Assembly (NCBI RefSeq): GCF_030824335.1
Contig: NZ_JAVBXX010000013.1
Span: 84,389 to 148,388 of the forward strand
Direction of reading: 5' to 3'
Source: Azonexus sp.
GTDB lineage: Bacteria > Pseudomonadota > Gammaproteobacteria > Burkholderiales > Rhodocyclaceae
DNA: 64,000 nucleotides
The position numbers and the translations under genes were made by a program. The notes beneath the pieces were generated by a model. It worked only from the letters and a program-made list of their open reading frames with translations, had not been told where the DNA came from and made no database searches. Positions 1-9,844 of this stretch are shown here, piece by piece. Positions within the stretch are counted from its first letter, which is position 1. Every line of letters begins with the position of its first letter.

Positions 1-1
1 A

Positions 2-1945
2 CGCCTGATCAAGCAACTGGATCCCGCCCCGGAAGCGACAAAGCACAGTCTCAGGAAAATGCAGGCCATTCCCGAATTTTTGCGCTTAACCGGCTCTTGG
101 CATCAAAACGCCGGACGCTTTGCTCAGGCGCGGCATGATTTCCAAACCGGTCTGCGCCAGGCCCCCGATTCGACGGCAATGCGTCAGGCGCTGCTGTGGC
201 TGTTCATCGACACCAACGATGCTGCTGCAATTCGCCAACTACTCGCCGCCCACGAAGCCGAATGGAGTACCGATCCGGCACTTCATGACTCGCTGGGCTC
301 CGCCTACCAAGCGCTGTCGCTGCCCCAAGTCTCGCTACAACGTTACTTGACGCCTCAGCTCGCGGCAAAGCGCAACGACTTCCTCTGGCTGATGAACTAC
401 TGCGATGCGCTGGATCAAAATCAGCAAAGTGATCGCGCCTGGCGTCTGCGCCGTTATCTGCTGTCCAGCGAATGGCAAGCCGCCCGGGAACAATCCGGGG
501 CCACGACTGCCCAAGCCGCGCGACGCAACTGGCTGACCGAAAAGGGACTGGAGCAAACCCGGCGCAATGCGCGTGCGCGTCTCATGCTGACCCAGAATCG
601 CGGTGACGTCGGCACAGAGACCCTGCGTGAATTGCTCCGACTCGACCGTGATGCTCAGGGAAATTACTCCAACGCTGCGGCAGAAACAGCCATCGGCTGG
701 TTCCAGGACAGTGCAGAATTCACCGCCGAACGCGGCTTCCTGTGGCATCAGTACGCACGAAGCCGCAGTCTGCGCACCAACCGCCCGCTCTGGGCCGACA
801 TTACCGTGGCACTAGCCGAAGACGACAGGGCCGCCAGCGGCGACCTGCTTGAAAGTTTTGACGAACGCCTGCCCCGCTATGACCGAGTCAATGCCGCCCG
901 TGCCGTCCACGATATCCGCTTGGCCCAATCCGCTGCTTTCGAAGCACAACAGGACCAGGTAGACGACAACCCGACACACTTGCAGTTAACAGAAAACCTG
1001 CTGATGTTCAGCGATCATGCCGGCTTCGAAATGAGCCAGCAAAAACTCAGCGGACTGGATGAACAACAGGGGTTCAGCGACTTTCACCTGGCCATCGACC
1101 CACAAATTTCGCTCGATCTGCAAGCCGGAAAAATCCGCCGCGAAAGCACGGACGAAGCCATCGTCGTCAGACCACCCAACGAAACTTTTTTCAGTGCCCG
1201 CATCAACTGGCGGCGTGACGCAAACGAAACCGTTTTCAGGCTGGAACAACGCAAGAGTTTTGATACCTACACGCCTGTTGCCATCGAACACGAACGAGTC
1301 ATCGACAGTCGGCTATCGCTACGCATCGGCCTGGCTGTCCGACAACCCACGCAGGAAAGCCTGGCCCTTCGTATGGCCGGGATGAAGGACAGCGCATCAA
1401 TCAGTTTGCGCTACCGGCCAACCCGCATGGATAGAATCTTTCTCGACCACGCCAGCGAACGCTACGCACTCCAGACAGGGGGACGTGTCGGTAGCGGCCA
1501 GCACACCTCATTGACCTACGCGCATACCTATCGCCAGGAAGCACGCGATCTCGAACTCAGCGCATTCTGGTCCAATCACCGGTACAGCAGACCTAGCGAC
1601 CTGTCCGACTTGAATTCGCGGGACATGGCTTACGTCAATTACTTTCCCGACGGCTATACCCCCGGCCCGACCGACTTCCTGCCGGAAAATTTCCAGCTTT
1701 ACGGATTACGGGTATCCACCGATGTCCGTTACGAACAGGAATACACGCGGGCCACCCGGCCATTCGCCAGCGTGGCAGCCACCTGGCACAGCGAACAAGG
1801 TGCCGGCTACGACTTGCTATTCGGGATTGCTGGCAGCCTATTCGGCGCCGATCATCTGAGTCTTGCCTGGCGCCTGGGCAAAGCTGGCACAACAACCCCT
1901 GGCACCACACGAAATTTGCAATTGAAATACCGAATCCATTATTAA
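2..1945 (+). CDS. pelB: PelB, Pel polysaccharide outer-membrane export protein (5'-truncated by window)
   Basis: C-terminal part of PelB, the outer-membrane porin with periplasmic TPR repeats that exports Pel polysaccharide. The reading frame is open to the first base of the window, so the gene starts upstream; about 648 residues are visible of a family length near 1200. The first ~150 visible residues are helical, TPR-like repeats. Residues ~330-648 alternate polar and hydrophobic positions like a beta-barrel, and the chain ends in an aromatic residue (IHY), as outer-membrane proteins usually do. pelC follows after 28 bp. The assignment rests mainly on the unmistakable pelCDEFG order downstream. 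Confidence 0.9.
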   Translation, partial: RLIKQLDPAPEATKHSLRKMQAIPEFLRLTGSWHQNAGRFAQARHDFQTGLRQAPDSTAMRQALLWLFIDTNDAAAIRQLLAAHEAEWSTDPALHDSLGSAYQALSLPQVSLQRYLTPQLAAKRNDFLWLMNYCDALDQNQQSDRAWRLRRYLLSSEWQAAREQSGATTAQAARRNWLTEKGLEQTRRNARARLMLTQNRGDVGTETLRELLRLDRDAQGNYSNAAAETAIGWFQDSAEFTAERGFLWHQYARSRSLRTNRPLWADITVALAEDDRAASGDLLESFDERLPRYDRVNAARAVHDIRLAQSAAFEAQQDQVDDNPTHLQLTENLLMFSDHAGFEMSQQKLSGLDEQQGFSDFHLAIDPQISLDLQAGKIRRESTDEAIVVRPPNETFFSARINWRRDANETVFRLEQRKSFDTYTPVAIEHERVIDSRLSLRIGLAVRQPTQESLALRMAGMKDSASISLRYRPTRMDRIFLDHASERYALQTGGRVGSGQHTSLTYAHTYRQEARDLELSAFWSNHRYSRPSDLSDLNSRDMAYVNYFPDGYTPGPTDFLPENFQLYGLRVSTDVRYEQEYTRATRPFASVAATWHSEQGAGYDLLFGIAGSLFGADHLSLAWRLGKAGTTTPGTTRNLQLKYRIHY

Positions 1946-1973
1946 TTACCCTTACGAACCCACTGGAAACGCC

Positions 1974-2522
1974 ATGACCATTGAAATCTCCCATCTGCGG
2001 CGCCTGACGGCCACCCTGCTGGTCAGCCTCCTGACACTTCTCGCCGGCTGCTCTACCCTCGACCGGGGAACACCGCCGAAGTTGGCAGGCAATGCCACTT
2101 GGGCGGTACTGCCATTCGCCAATCACACTGAAACCCCGCTGGCCGGCAATCGGGCCGAGGCAATCGCTGAGTCCCTGCTGCGCACCCAGATCACGGCCAA
2201 GGTCAAACGCTATCCGGCAAGCGCCCAGCAGGAAACGCTGTTTGACGGCACTGAACGCAAGCAGGATGAAGCTTTGGCCTGGGCCCGCGAACAAGGCGCC
2301 CGCTACGCACTCACCGGCTCGGTCGACGAGTGGCGCTACAAAGTCGGCGTCGATGGCGAACCGGCAGCCGGCGTCACCCTGGAAATCATCGATGTCGCTT
2401 CAGGCGAAGCCCTGTGGAGCGGCGCCGGCGGCAAGAGCGGCTGGAGCCGCGAAGCACTCTCGGCAGTTGCCCGCCAACTGATCCGTGACCTGCTGCGTGC
2501 CGGTCTGTCAGACGTACATTAA
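1974..2522 (+). CDS. pelC: PelC, outer-membrane lipoprotein of Pel export
   Basis: Small periplasmic lipoprotein; in the family it forms a dodecameric ring under PelB that funnels the cationic Pel polymer to the porin. The 182 residues start with a charged N-terminus, a leucine-rich stretch and a lipobox LLAGC with the lipidated cysteine at residue 26. The body carries the pattern AVLPFANHTETPLAG near residues 42-56 and ends in a helical segment (ARQLIRDLLRAG), consistent with the PelC fold. The length is close to the P. aeruginosa protein (172 aa). It sits between pelB and pelD in the standard order. Confidence 0.93.
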   Translation: MTIEISHLRRLTATLLVSLLTLLAGCSTLDRGTPPKLAGNATWAVLPFANHTETPLAGNRAEAIAESLLRTQITAKVKRYPASAQQETLFDGTERKQDEALAWAREQGARYALTGSVDEWRYKVGVDGEPAAGVTLEIIDVASGEALWSGAGGKSGWSREALSAVARQLIRDLLRAGLSDVH

Positions 2523-2539
2523 GCATTGTTGCGGTCGAC

Positions 2540-3907
2540 ATGAACCAAGGATCGCTTTTGCGTGATCGCCTGGATATCTCCAAGCAATCCGACCCGACAT
2601 CCTCTCCGGGCGCCATGCTCGGTCGGCTGAGCACGCCCGAAACCCGGCCAGCCACCATCATCGGGGAAATCCTGATTTTGCCGCTGGTCGTGATCGCCCT
2701 CGGCTTCCTGCTCAGCCCGGATGACCCGTTATGGATGCACTCAGGATTTCCCTGGGCCTGGTTCGCCCCGACCATCCTCGCTTTACGTTACGGACCGCTC
2801 GCCGGTCTGGGCGGCGCCGCAGTCATCCTGCTGGCCTGGCTGTCGATCAATTTCGGTCACTACGACACCTTTCCGAAACTGGGTTTTCTGGGCGGTCTGA
2901 TTCTCGTCATGCTGGTCGGCGAGTTTTCCAGTATCTGGGAAGGACGTACCCGCCGTGCAGAAATCGAGCAGCGTTACCACGAGCAACGGATGGAGCACCT
3001 GACGCGCAGCTATTACCTGTTGCGCCTGTCCCATGATCGCCTCGAACAGGACTTGATCAGCCGCCCGATGTCGATGCGTGACGCACTGCAGGCACTGCGC
3101 GACCATCACGCTCCCGGCAGCCCTGAAGGCACTCTCGCCCTGCTGCGGCTGTTGGCACAATACTGCCAGCTTGAATCGGCAGCACTTTATCCGGTTGAAG
3201 ACGAAAAGCTGATCACCACGCCACAGGCACGTATCGGCCAAATTGACCACATTGCAGCAAAAGACCCGCTCGTTCTGCAAGCACTCGAAACCCTTCGTCT
3301 TTGTCATGTCAGCAGCGGAGATAACGATACCCATCCGACCCGCTACCTGATTGCTGCGCCTTTGCTCGACCTCTCGGGCCAGATTTACGGCTTGCTGCTG
3401 GTGGAAAAAATGCCGTTCTTCTCGCTGCACGAAGAAGCATTGCAGACCATCAACCTGCTATTGAGCTATTACACGGACGGTCTGGTTGCCGAAGCGCTGG
3501 CCAGACCGCTACTCGAAAAATACCCGGACAGCCCGACGCATTTTGCTTTCGAAATCCGGCGCCTGCTGCATCTTCACCAGTCAACCGGCATTGCCAGCAT
3601 CGTCGTCGCACTCGAGTTTTTGCCACGCGCCATCGCCAGTGACATGCCACAACAAATCGACCGGATGAAACGATCACTCGATGAAAACTGGCTCCTGGTC
3701 GGCAAGGAAAAACAAATACTCGCCACCCTGATGCCACTCGGAGAATCATCCACGGCCGAAGGTTATATCGCACGCCTGGAAAACTGGGCCAACCAGAAGG
3801 CAGGCGAATCGCTGGCTGCTGTTGGCATATTCCCCCACATCATCCCGCTCACCAACACCTCGGCCGAGAATTTGATGCAACGATTGCAAGACCTGAGCAA
3901 TGGCTAG
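2540..3907 (+). CDS. pelD: PelD, inner-membrane cyclic-di-GMP receptor
   Basis: Inner-membrane receptor that switches on Pel synthesis when it binds cyclic-di-GMP. Of 455 residues, ~40-135 hold four hydrophobic segments, ~170-310 look like a GAF domain, and the C-terminus is a degenerate GGDEF domain without a GGDEF signature. An RxxD inhibitory-site motif (RSLD, R378 to D381) is present, as expected for c-di-GMP binding in PelD. The ATG immediately follows one copy of the dispersed decamer TGCGGTCGAC (2530-2539), so that motif lies in the translation-initiation region. pelE starts 8 bp before the stop codon. Confidence 0.93.
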   Translation: MNQGSLLRDRLDISKQSDPTSSPGAMLGRLSTPETRPATIIGEILILPLVVIALGFLLSPDDPLWMHSGFPWAWFAPTILALRYGPLAGLGGAAVILLAWLSINFGHYDTFPKLGFLGGLILVMLVGEFSSIWEGRTRRAEIEQRYHEQRMEHLTRSYYLLRLSHDRLEQDLISRPMSMRDALQALRDHHAPGSPEGTLALLRLLAQYCQLESAALYPVEDEKLITTPQARIGQIDHIAAKDPLVLQALETLRLCHVSSGDNDTHPTRYLIAAPLLDLSGQIYGLLLVEKMPFFSLHEEALQTINLLLSYYTDGLVAEALARPLLEKYPDSPTHFAFEIRRLLHLHQSTGIASIVVALEFLPRAIASDMPQQIDRMKRSLDENWLLVGKEKQILATLMPLGESSTAEGYIARLENWANQKAGESLAAVGIFPHIIPLTNTSAENLMQRLQDLSNG

Positions 3908-4907
3908 CTACAAGCTCGGTATCTATGCGATGCTGCTTGAGTTAAGCGCCTGGAACGGGGCCTTTCTCATGGCCTCTTATCCCCGCGCTGCATTCGCCTG
4001 GTATTTGTTGACGCATGCCGGGGCCAGCCTGCTTCTGTCAATGTGCGCCAACCTTTTCCTGCCACTCGGCAAAGGCACACGCGAGCGGACCGCCATCATT
4101 GCCCTGATGACGTCGATCAGCTACGCCATCCCGGTTTTCGGTTTCATTGGTACAGTGCTGGCCACTATCCTGTTGCGGGTTTATCACACCCCTGCGCATC
4201 GCGCCGATTTCAGTTCCCTGCTCCTGCCGGCTTTCGACCCCCACCAGCGCCAAAGCGGCGGTTTCCGGCAGGCCGGGCTGAAAACCTTTTTAAGCAACAG
4301 CCAGGTCCCAATGAACGCACGGCTCGGTGCCATGGTTGCCTTGCAGTATGTACCCGGGCGCGTTTCCTCCCCGCTCTTGCGCGATGTCCTGAGTGACCCG
4401 AATGAAGACATCCGGCTGCTCGCCTACGGCATGCTCGACAACAAGGAAAAGCAGATCAACCGCTCAATCGACGAAGCATTGCGGCAGTTCAATGCAGAAA
4501 CCCCCAACGTTTCAAGTAGCGACAAAACAGATGCTGCGCATCGCCTGTCCGATCTCTACTGGGAGTTGATCTATCAGGAACTGGCACAAGGCGACCTGCG
4601 TGACTACGCCCTGCACGAATCCCTGAAATACTGCGACTTGGCCCTCGAAAAACAGCCGGAAACACCGCCGCTTCACCTGCGCCGCGGACGCCTGCTGCAC
4701 GAGCTACAACGTCCGCAGGAAGCCGAACTCTCCTATTTGAAAGCACGGGATCTCGGCATGCCAGCCACCCGAATCCTGCCTTATCTAGCCGAACTTGCGT
4801 TTGATCGAAACGACATCCCGGCCACCCGCAAACTGATGCGAGAACTGAGCCAATGGAGCGGTCTGCCAAAACTGCGCCCGGTCGTTGACTACTGGACTGC
4901 CACATGA
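3900..4907 (+). CDS. pelE: PelE, inner-membrane TPR protein of the Pel synthase
   Basis: PelE bridges the inner-membrane complex (PelD, PelG) and the cytoplasmic glycosyltransferase PelF. The 335 residues show three hydrophobic segments in the first ~100, then soluble helical repeats; residues ~225-330 read as TPR units (pattern LHLRRGRLLHELQRPQEAE). The length matches the family (about 330 aa). The start overlaps pelD by 8 bp and the stop overlaps the pelF start by 4 bp, indicating translational coupling along the operon. Confidence 0.92.
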   Translation: MASYKLGIYAMLLELSAWNGAFLMASYPRAAFAWYLLTHAGASLLLSMCANLFLPLGKGTRERTAIIALMTSISYAIPVFGFIGTVLATILLRVYHTPAHRADFSSLLLPAFDPHQRQSGGFRQAGLKTFLSNSQVPMNARLGAMVALQYVPGRVSSPLLRDVLSDPNEDIRLLAYGMLDNKEKQINRSIDEALRQFNAETPNVSSSDKTDAAHRLSDLYWELIYQELAQGDLRDYALHESLKYCDLALEKQPETPPLHLRRGRLLHELQRPQEAELSYLKARDLGMPATRILPYLAELAFDRNDIPATRKLMRELSQWSGLPKLRPVVDYWTAT

Positions 4908-6436
4908 CTTTTCCCAAAGCCCGGGAAGCAGATATTGCCCTGCTACTCGAAGGAACCTTCCCCTATGTCAGCGGCGGCGTGTCGAGCTGGGTCAACCAGA
5001 TCATTCGCGCCTATCCGGAATACCGTTTTGCCATCGTGTTCCTGGGAAGCAGACGGGAAGATTATGGTGAGCCAAAATATGAGTTACCAGACAATGTAGT
5101 GCACCTGGAAGAACACTACATTTACGATACACCGACCATCTCCAGTATCCCGCGCTCACGCGCCGGAGATGCCGAAGCATTTGCGCTTTCCACCAAAATG
5201 CACGAACGCTTCAAGGTGATCAACGGACAAGCCGGCGCCCTGGAAACTTTTCGCGATATCGCGCGTGCCATGCTGCCTGGCGGCAAACTGACCATCGACG
5301 ATTTCCTGCACAGCGAACTGGCTTGGGAATCCATTTGTGAGCACTACAGGAAGCACTGCTCCGACCCGTCTTTCGTAGACTATTTCTGGACGGTACGCAT
5401 CATGCACCAGCCGCTGTGGACGCTGGCCCATCTGGCAGACCAGTTGATTCCAGTCAAGGTCCTGCACTCCGTATCCACCGGTTACGCCGGTTTTCTCGGC
5501 GCCTTGCTGCACCAAACGCGTAACCTGCCGCTGGTACTCTCGGAACACGGGATCTATACCAAGGAACGCAAGATCGACCTGTTCAAAAGCGAATGGATTC
5601 GCGACAACCGCAATGTCTTTCAGCGCGACCCCACCGAACTATCGTATTTCCGCCAACTCTGGATACGCTTTTTTGAATGGCTTGGCCGGATGTGCTACGA
5701 CTCGGCCGACCCGATCATCGCGCTTTACGAAACCAACCGGCTACGCCAAGTAGCCGACGGTGCTGCGGCTGAACGCACCTTCAACATTCCCAACGGCATC
5801 AGCCTGAAACGTTTCGCCCCGCTGCGCGACTTGCGGCCGGCAACACCACCGCCGGTGCTCTGCCTGATCGGCCGGGTCGTACCGATCAAGGACATCAAGA
5901 CCTTCGTCCGGGCCATGCGCCGGGTAGTCAACCAGATGCCCGATGCCGAAGGCTGGATCGCCGGACCCGAAGATGAAGATCTGGCTTACGCAGAAGAATG
6001 CCATGACCTGGTGCGCAGTCTGGGCCTGGAAAACCATGTCCGCTTCCTGGGTTTCCAGAAAGTGGAAAACCTGATGCCCAAGATCGGACTGACCATCCTT
6101 TCCTCGATCAGCGAAGCGCTGCCTCTGGTCATTCTGGAAGGCTATGCGGCTGGCGTACCGACAATTTCGACCGATGTCGGTTCGTGCCGCCAACTGATCG
6201 AAGGACTCGACGAAGAGGATCGCGCCCTGGGCACCTCCGGAGCCGTGGTCAATATTGCCGACCCACAAGCCTTGGCCGATGCCGCCATTGCCTTGCTCGG
6301 CGACCCGGCTGCCTGGCAAGCCGCCAGTCAGGCCGGCATTGCTCGCGTCGAACGCTACTACACCGACGAACTGATGTTCGGGCGCTACCGCGAGGTCTAT
6401 CAAAAGGCCTTTGCCCAAATACCGGAAAAGCACTGA
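4904..6436 (+). CDS. pelF: PelF, GT4 glycosyltransferase that polymerises Pel
   Basis: Cytosolic retaining glycosyltransferase (GT4) that builds the Pel chain from UDP-activated hexosamine. The 510 residues compare with 507 in P. aeruginosa. The N-terminal half has the PelF-specific opening LLLEGTFPYVSGGVSSWVNQ (residues ~11-30). The C-terminal half carries the nucleotide-sugar motif EALPLVILE, an E-x7-E pattern typical of GT4 enzymes, and ends in a helical tail. The stop TGA overlaps the ATG of pelG. Confidence 0.95.
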   Translation: MTFPKAREADIALLLEGTFPYVSGGVSSWVNQIIRAYPEYRFAIVFLGSRREDYGEPKYELPDNVVHLEEHYIYDTPTISSIPRSRAGDAEAFALSTKMHERFKVINGQAGALETFRDIARAMLPGGKLTIDDFLHSELAWESICEHYRKHCSDPSFVDYFWTVRIMHQPLWTLAHLADQLIPVKVLHSVSTGYAGFLGALLHQTRNLPLVLSEHGIYTKERKIDLFKSEWIRDNRNVFQRDPTELSYFRQLWIRFFEWLGRMCYDSADPIIALYETNRLRQVADGAAAERTFNIPNGISLKRFAPLRDLRPATPPPVLCLIGRVVPIKDIKTFVRAMRRVVNQMPDAEGWIAGPEDEDLAYAEECHDLVRSLGLENHVRFLGFQKVENLMPKIGLTILSSISEALPLVILEGYAAGVPTISTDVGSCRQLIEGLDEEDRALGTSGAVVNIADPQALADAAIALLGDPAAWQAASQAGIARVERYYTDELMFGRYREVYQKAFAQIPEKH

Positions 6437-7809
6437 TGGCCGGCATTGGATTCGAACTGCGCAAACTGCTGCGCAAAAACACGCTGATCGGGCTGATCGA
6501 AGCCTACGCCTACGCTGGTGTGATTGGCTCCGGCCCTTGGGTATTCTCCATTGTCGGCATCCTGCTCGTCGGTTTGTTCAGTGTCAGTGTCGTTGTCCCA
6601 GCCTTCATGGTCACCCAGTTCCAGACTTCGGTCACCTATCTGGTTGCCACCAGCCTGATCTTCACCGGCCTGGCTCAACTGGCCTTCACCCGCTTCATTT
6701 CCGATCGGCTGTTCGAGAAAAAACGCCATCTCGTATTGCCCAATCTGCACGGTCTTCTGCTGCTGATGATCGGCCTGGCAGGCATCCTGGCAACCCTGGC
6801 CCTGTTCATTGCGCTACCCGACGAAACGCTACTCTATCGTCTGCTCATGCTGGCCGGCTTTGCCTCGATGAGCGGAGTCTGGCTGCTCACCGTCCTGCTG
6901 TCGGGAATGAAGCGCTACAAAGCCATCGTGACGCTTTTTGCACTGTCCTACGCCTTGATCGTCGTCAGCGCACTTCTCTTGCGTCCGTGGGGACTGAACG
7001 GTTTGCTCGGCGGCTTTGTACTGGGCAATTTCGTACTGCTGGCCGGCATGTGGATCATGACCGTCCGCGAATTCAGCCTGCAAGGCCCGTTGATTGCTTT
7101 CGACTTCCTCCGCCCGGAACTGCTCTACCCATCGATGATTGCCATCGGCTTCCTGTACAACCTGGGCATCTGGGTCGACAAGTTCATGTTCTGGTACTTT
7201 CCGCCCACCTCGGATGCCATCATCGGCAGTTTGCGTGCCTCACTGATCTACGACCTGCCGGTATTCCTGTCCTACCTGTCGATCATCCCGGGCATGGCGG
7301 TTTTCCTCGTTCGCATCGAAACCGACTTCGTCGAGTTCTATGACAAGTTCTACGATGCCGTGCGTAGCGGCGGTTCGCTGGAATACATCGAAACCATGCG
7401 TGACGAAATGGTTTATTCGATCCAGCAAGGTCTCAGCGAAATTGCCAAGATCCAGACGCTCGCCGTCCTGATCACCTTCGTTGCCGGTCCTTCCCTGCTT
7501 GATCTGCTCGGCATTTCCCAGCTTTACCTGCCACTGCTCTACATCCAGGTGATCGGTGCCGGCCTGCAAGTTGGCCTGATGGCCATCCTGAACGTATTTT
7601 TCTACCTCGACCAACGACGGATCGTGCTCTTTCTTTGCCTGGAGTTCGTTATCCTGAATATCGTGCTGACCGGCATCAGCCTGGTGGTGGGTGCCGCCTT
7701 GTACGGCTATGGCTTTGCGCTATCGGTGCTGATCACGCTCTGTACCGGCCTTTATCTGCTGTCCCGGCAACTTGATCGTCTGGAATACGAAACCTTCATG
7801 CTGCAATAA
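6436..7809 (+). CDS. pelG: PelG, inner-membrane Pel transporter (MOP/Wzx-like)
   Basis: Polytopic membrane protein of the MOP flippase superfamily, thought to carry the Pel chain across the inner membrane as PelF extends it. The ATG overlaps the pelF stop (TGATG), giving 457 residues against 456 in P. aeruginosa; longer readings upstream run in another frame over pelF. The conserved N-terminus MAGIGFELRKLL is followed by about twelve hydrophobic segments spread over the whole length. Last gene of the pel operon seen here; the 72-bp gap after it shows no clear terminator. Confidence 0.95.
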   Translation: MAGIGFELRKLLRKNTLIGLIEAYAYAGVIGSGPWVFSIVGILLVGLFSVSVVVPAFMVTQFQTSVTYLVATSLIFTGLAQLAFTRFISDRLFEKKRHLVLPNLHGLLLLMIGLAGILATLALFIALPDETLLYRLLMLAGFASMSGVWLLTVLLSGMKRYKAIVTLFALSYALIVVSALLLRPWGLNGLLGGFVLGNFVLLAGMWIMTVREFSLQGPLIAFDFLRPELLYPSMIAIGFLYNLGIWVDKFMFWYFPPTSDAIIGSLRASLIYDLPVFLSYLSIIPGMAVFLVRIETDFVEFYDKFYDAVRSGGSLEYIETMRDEMVYSIQQGLSEIAKIQTLAVLITFVAGPSLLDLLGISQLYLPLLYIQVIGAGLQVGLMAILNVFFYLDQRRIVLFLCLEFVILNIVLTGISLVVGAALYGYGFALSVLITLCTGLYLLSRQLDRLEYETFMLQ

Positions 7810-7881
7810 AGCGCCATCCTTGATAATCTGGAGAGCCGGCGCGGCATCTTCCTGCGCCACTCCCGATCGGACAGCCAGATT

Positions 7882-8640
7882 TTGACTCAGCCCTCTCTCC
7901 ATATTGCCACCTACAACATCCACAAGGGCTTTTCACAATTCAACCGGCGGATGATGGTGCACGAACTACGCGAACGCCTGCGCGAACTCAACCCGGATAT
8001 CGCTTTTTTACAGGAAGTTCAAGGCCTGCACCTGTTGCATGCAGAGAAACATGCCACCTGGCCAAGTCGACCGCAACACGAGTTTCTCGCCGATGAAGTC
8101 TGGGAGTCAGCCTACGGTCGCAACATGATTTACGACCACGGCCACCACGGCAACGCCATTCTGTCGCGCTTTCCCATCCTGCACGCGCACAACCAGGACG
8201 TCACCCACCTGCATTTCGAAAAACGCGGCATGCTGCACTGCCGGATCGAGTTACCGAATGGTCCGGCAGCACACTGCGTTTGCGTACATCTCTCGCTGTT
8301 TGGACGTTCGCGCAACCGCCAGATGGATGCGCTGGCCGACTACCTCGACGCCCTCGACGAGCCCGATGCACCGTTGATTGTCGCTGGCGACTTCAACGAC
8401 TGGCGCAACCAGGCAGGCGAACACCTGGCGCGCCGCCTGCACCTGCACGAAGCTTTCTCGCATCATGCCGGCGGCCGACCGGTCCGCAGCTTCCCTGCGG
8501 CAATGCCGATGTTCCGGCTGGACCGCATTTACGTCCGCGGTTTCACCATCCGGCAAACCACTGTACATCACGGTGCGCCGTGGTCCGCCATTTCCGACCA
8601 CGCAGCACTCTCGGCTTATCTGACGAGGCATGGGCACTGA
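7882..8640 (+). CDS. Endonuclease/exonuclease/phosphatase (EEP) family hydrolase
   Basis: Metal-dependent phosphodiesterase fold of the DNase I/EEP superfamily. The 252 residues show all usual motifs: IATYNIHKG near the start (Asn), DIAFLQEVQ (Glu metal ligand), VCVHLSLFGRSRNRQ, VAGDFNDWR (Asp/Asn) and a terminal SDHAAL (catalytic Asp-His). The start appears to be TTG at 7882; no strong ribosome-binding site is visible, so the start is uncertain. The stop overlaps the start of clsB by 11 bp. EEP proteins are often paired with ClsB-type phospholipase D enzymes, suggesting a shared membrane-lipid role; the substrate cannot be read from the sequence. Confidence 0.85.
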   Translation: MTQPSLHIATYNIHKGFSQFNRRMMVHELRERLRELNPDIAFLQEVQGLHLLHAEKHATWPSRPQHEFLADEVWESAYGRNMIYDHGHHGNAILSRFPILHAHNQDVTHLHFEKRGMLHCRIELPNGPAAHCVCVHLSLFGRSRNRQMDALADYLDALDEPDAPLIVAGDFNDWRNQAGEHLARRLHLHEAFSHHAGGRPVRSFPAAMPMFRLDRIYVRGFTIRQTTVHHGAPWSAISDHAALSAYLTRHGH

Positions 8641-9844
8641 GTTTTTCCCGGGCAACCGGCTGACGCTGCTCAATTCCGGACGCGAGTACTTTCCTGCGCT
8701 GCTGGCAGCCATCGCCGGTGCGCAAATGGAAATCCACCTGGAAAGCTACATCTTCGCCAACGACCTGGTCGGCCACGAAATCGCCACCGCGCTCTGCCTT
8801 GCCTCCCAGCGCGGCGTACTGGTCAATGTTACGGTCGACGGCTTCGGGGCACGGAATTTCGCCACCGACTTCCAGCCACGGCTGGCCGAAGCAGGCGTCC
8901 GCACATTGTTCTACCGCCCGGAAATCAGCCCCTTCCGCCTGCGCCGCCATCGCCTGCGCCGACTGCACCGCAAGCTAGTCGTCATCGACGGCCGCATTGC
9001 CTTTGTCGGCGGCATCAACATCGTCGATGACGACAACGCCCCGCTCGACATGCGCCCACGCTACGACTATGCAGTCCGGGTCGAAGGACCGGTACTGGCG
9101 GACATTCACCACGCCGCCCGACGCATGTGGGAAATCGTTACCTGGGCCAATTTCAAACGACGCTTCCGCCTGACACCGGTCGCCCGCCCCTGCTGCGCAC
9201 CTGCCGGCGACCAGCGGGCTGCCTTCCTGATCCGCGACAACATCCGCCATCGCAACGACATCCTGCACGCCTATCTCGCTGCCATCGAAACTGCGCGCGA
9301 CGAAATCCTCATTGCCAATGCCTATTTCCTGCCCGGCCTGCGCTTCGGTCGCGCCCTCTACGCCGCCGCCCGGCGCGGCGTAAAAATCACCATCCTGCTG
9401 CAAGGAAAAACCGACCATCCAGTGATGCGCTACGCCGCGCAAACCCTTTATGCCACCGGGCTGGCCGCCGGCTTCCGGATTTTCGAGTACGAAAAAAGCT
9501 TCCTCCACGCCAAGGTCGCCGTCATTGACGGTGAATGGGCAACCGTCGGCTCATCCAATATCGACCCATTCAGCCTGCTGCTCGCCAAGGAAGCCAACCT
9601 CATTGTGCGCGACAAGGTGTTTGCCGGAGAACTACGGGCCAGCATCCACGATGCCATGCACGATGGCAGCCGCGAAATGCGCCGTGACGAAATGTGGCAA
9701 CACGCATGGCATTCACGCTTCCTGCGCTGGCTCAGCTACAGCACCGTACGCCTGCTGGTCGGGCTGGCCGGCTATGGCGAACGCCACTGGCAGGAGGAAG
9801 AGCGGATCAATCCGCCGAACGACTCAAGTTCGCCGCCACGCTGA
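8630..9844 (+). CDS. clsB: Cardiolipin synthase B (phospholipase D family)
   Basis: Makes cardiolipin by transphosphatidylation at the inner membrane. The 404 residues contain the two HKD active sites of the phospholipase D superfamily: HRKLVVIDGRIAFVGG in the first half and HAKVAVIDGEWATVGS in the second. Unlike ClsA there is no N-terminal pair of transmembrane segments, which fits ClsB. The ATG lies inside the end of the upstream EEP gene (11-bp overlap), implying coupled expression. The 3' end overlaps the convergent gluQRS gene by 38 bp. Confidence 0.9.
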   Translation: MGTEFFPGNRLTLLNSGREYFPALLAAIAGAQMEIHLESYIFANDLVGHEIATALCLASQRGVLVNVTVDGFGARNFATDFQPRLAEAGVRTLFYRPEISPFRLRRHRLRRLHRKLVVIDGRIAFVGGINIVDDDNAPLDMRPRYDYAVRVEGPVLADIHHAARRMWEIVTWANFKRRFRLTPVARPCCAPAGDQRAAFLIRDNIRHRNDILHAYLAAIETARDEILIANAYFLPGLRFGRALYAAARRGVKITILLQGKTDHPVMRYAAQTLYATGLAAGFRIFEYEKSFLHAKVAVIDGEWATVGSSNIDPFSLLLAKEANLIVRDKVFAGELRASIHDAMHDGSREMRRDEMWQHAWHSRFLRWLSYSTVRLLVGLAGYGERHWQEEERINPPNDSSSPPR

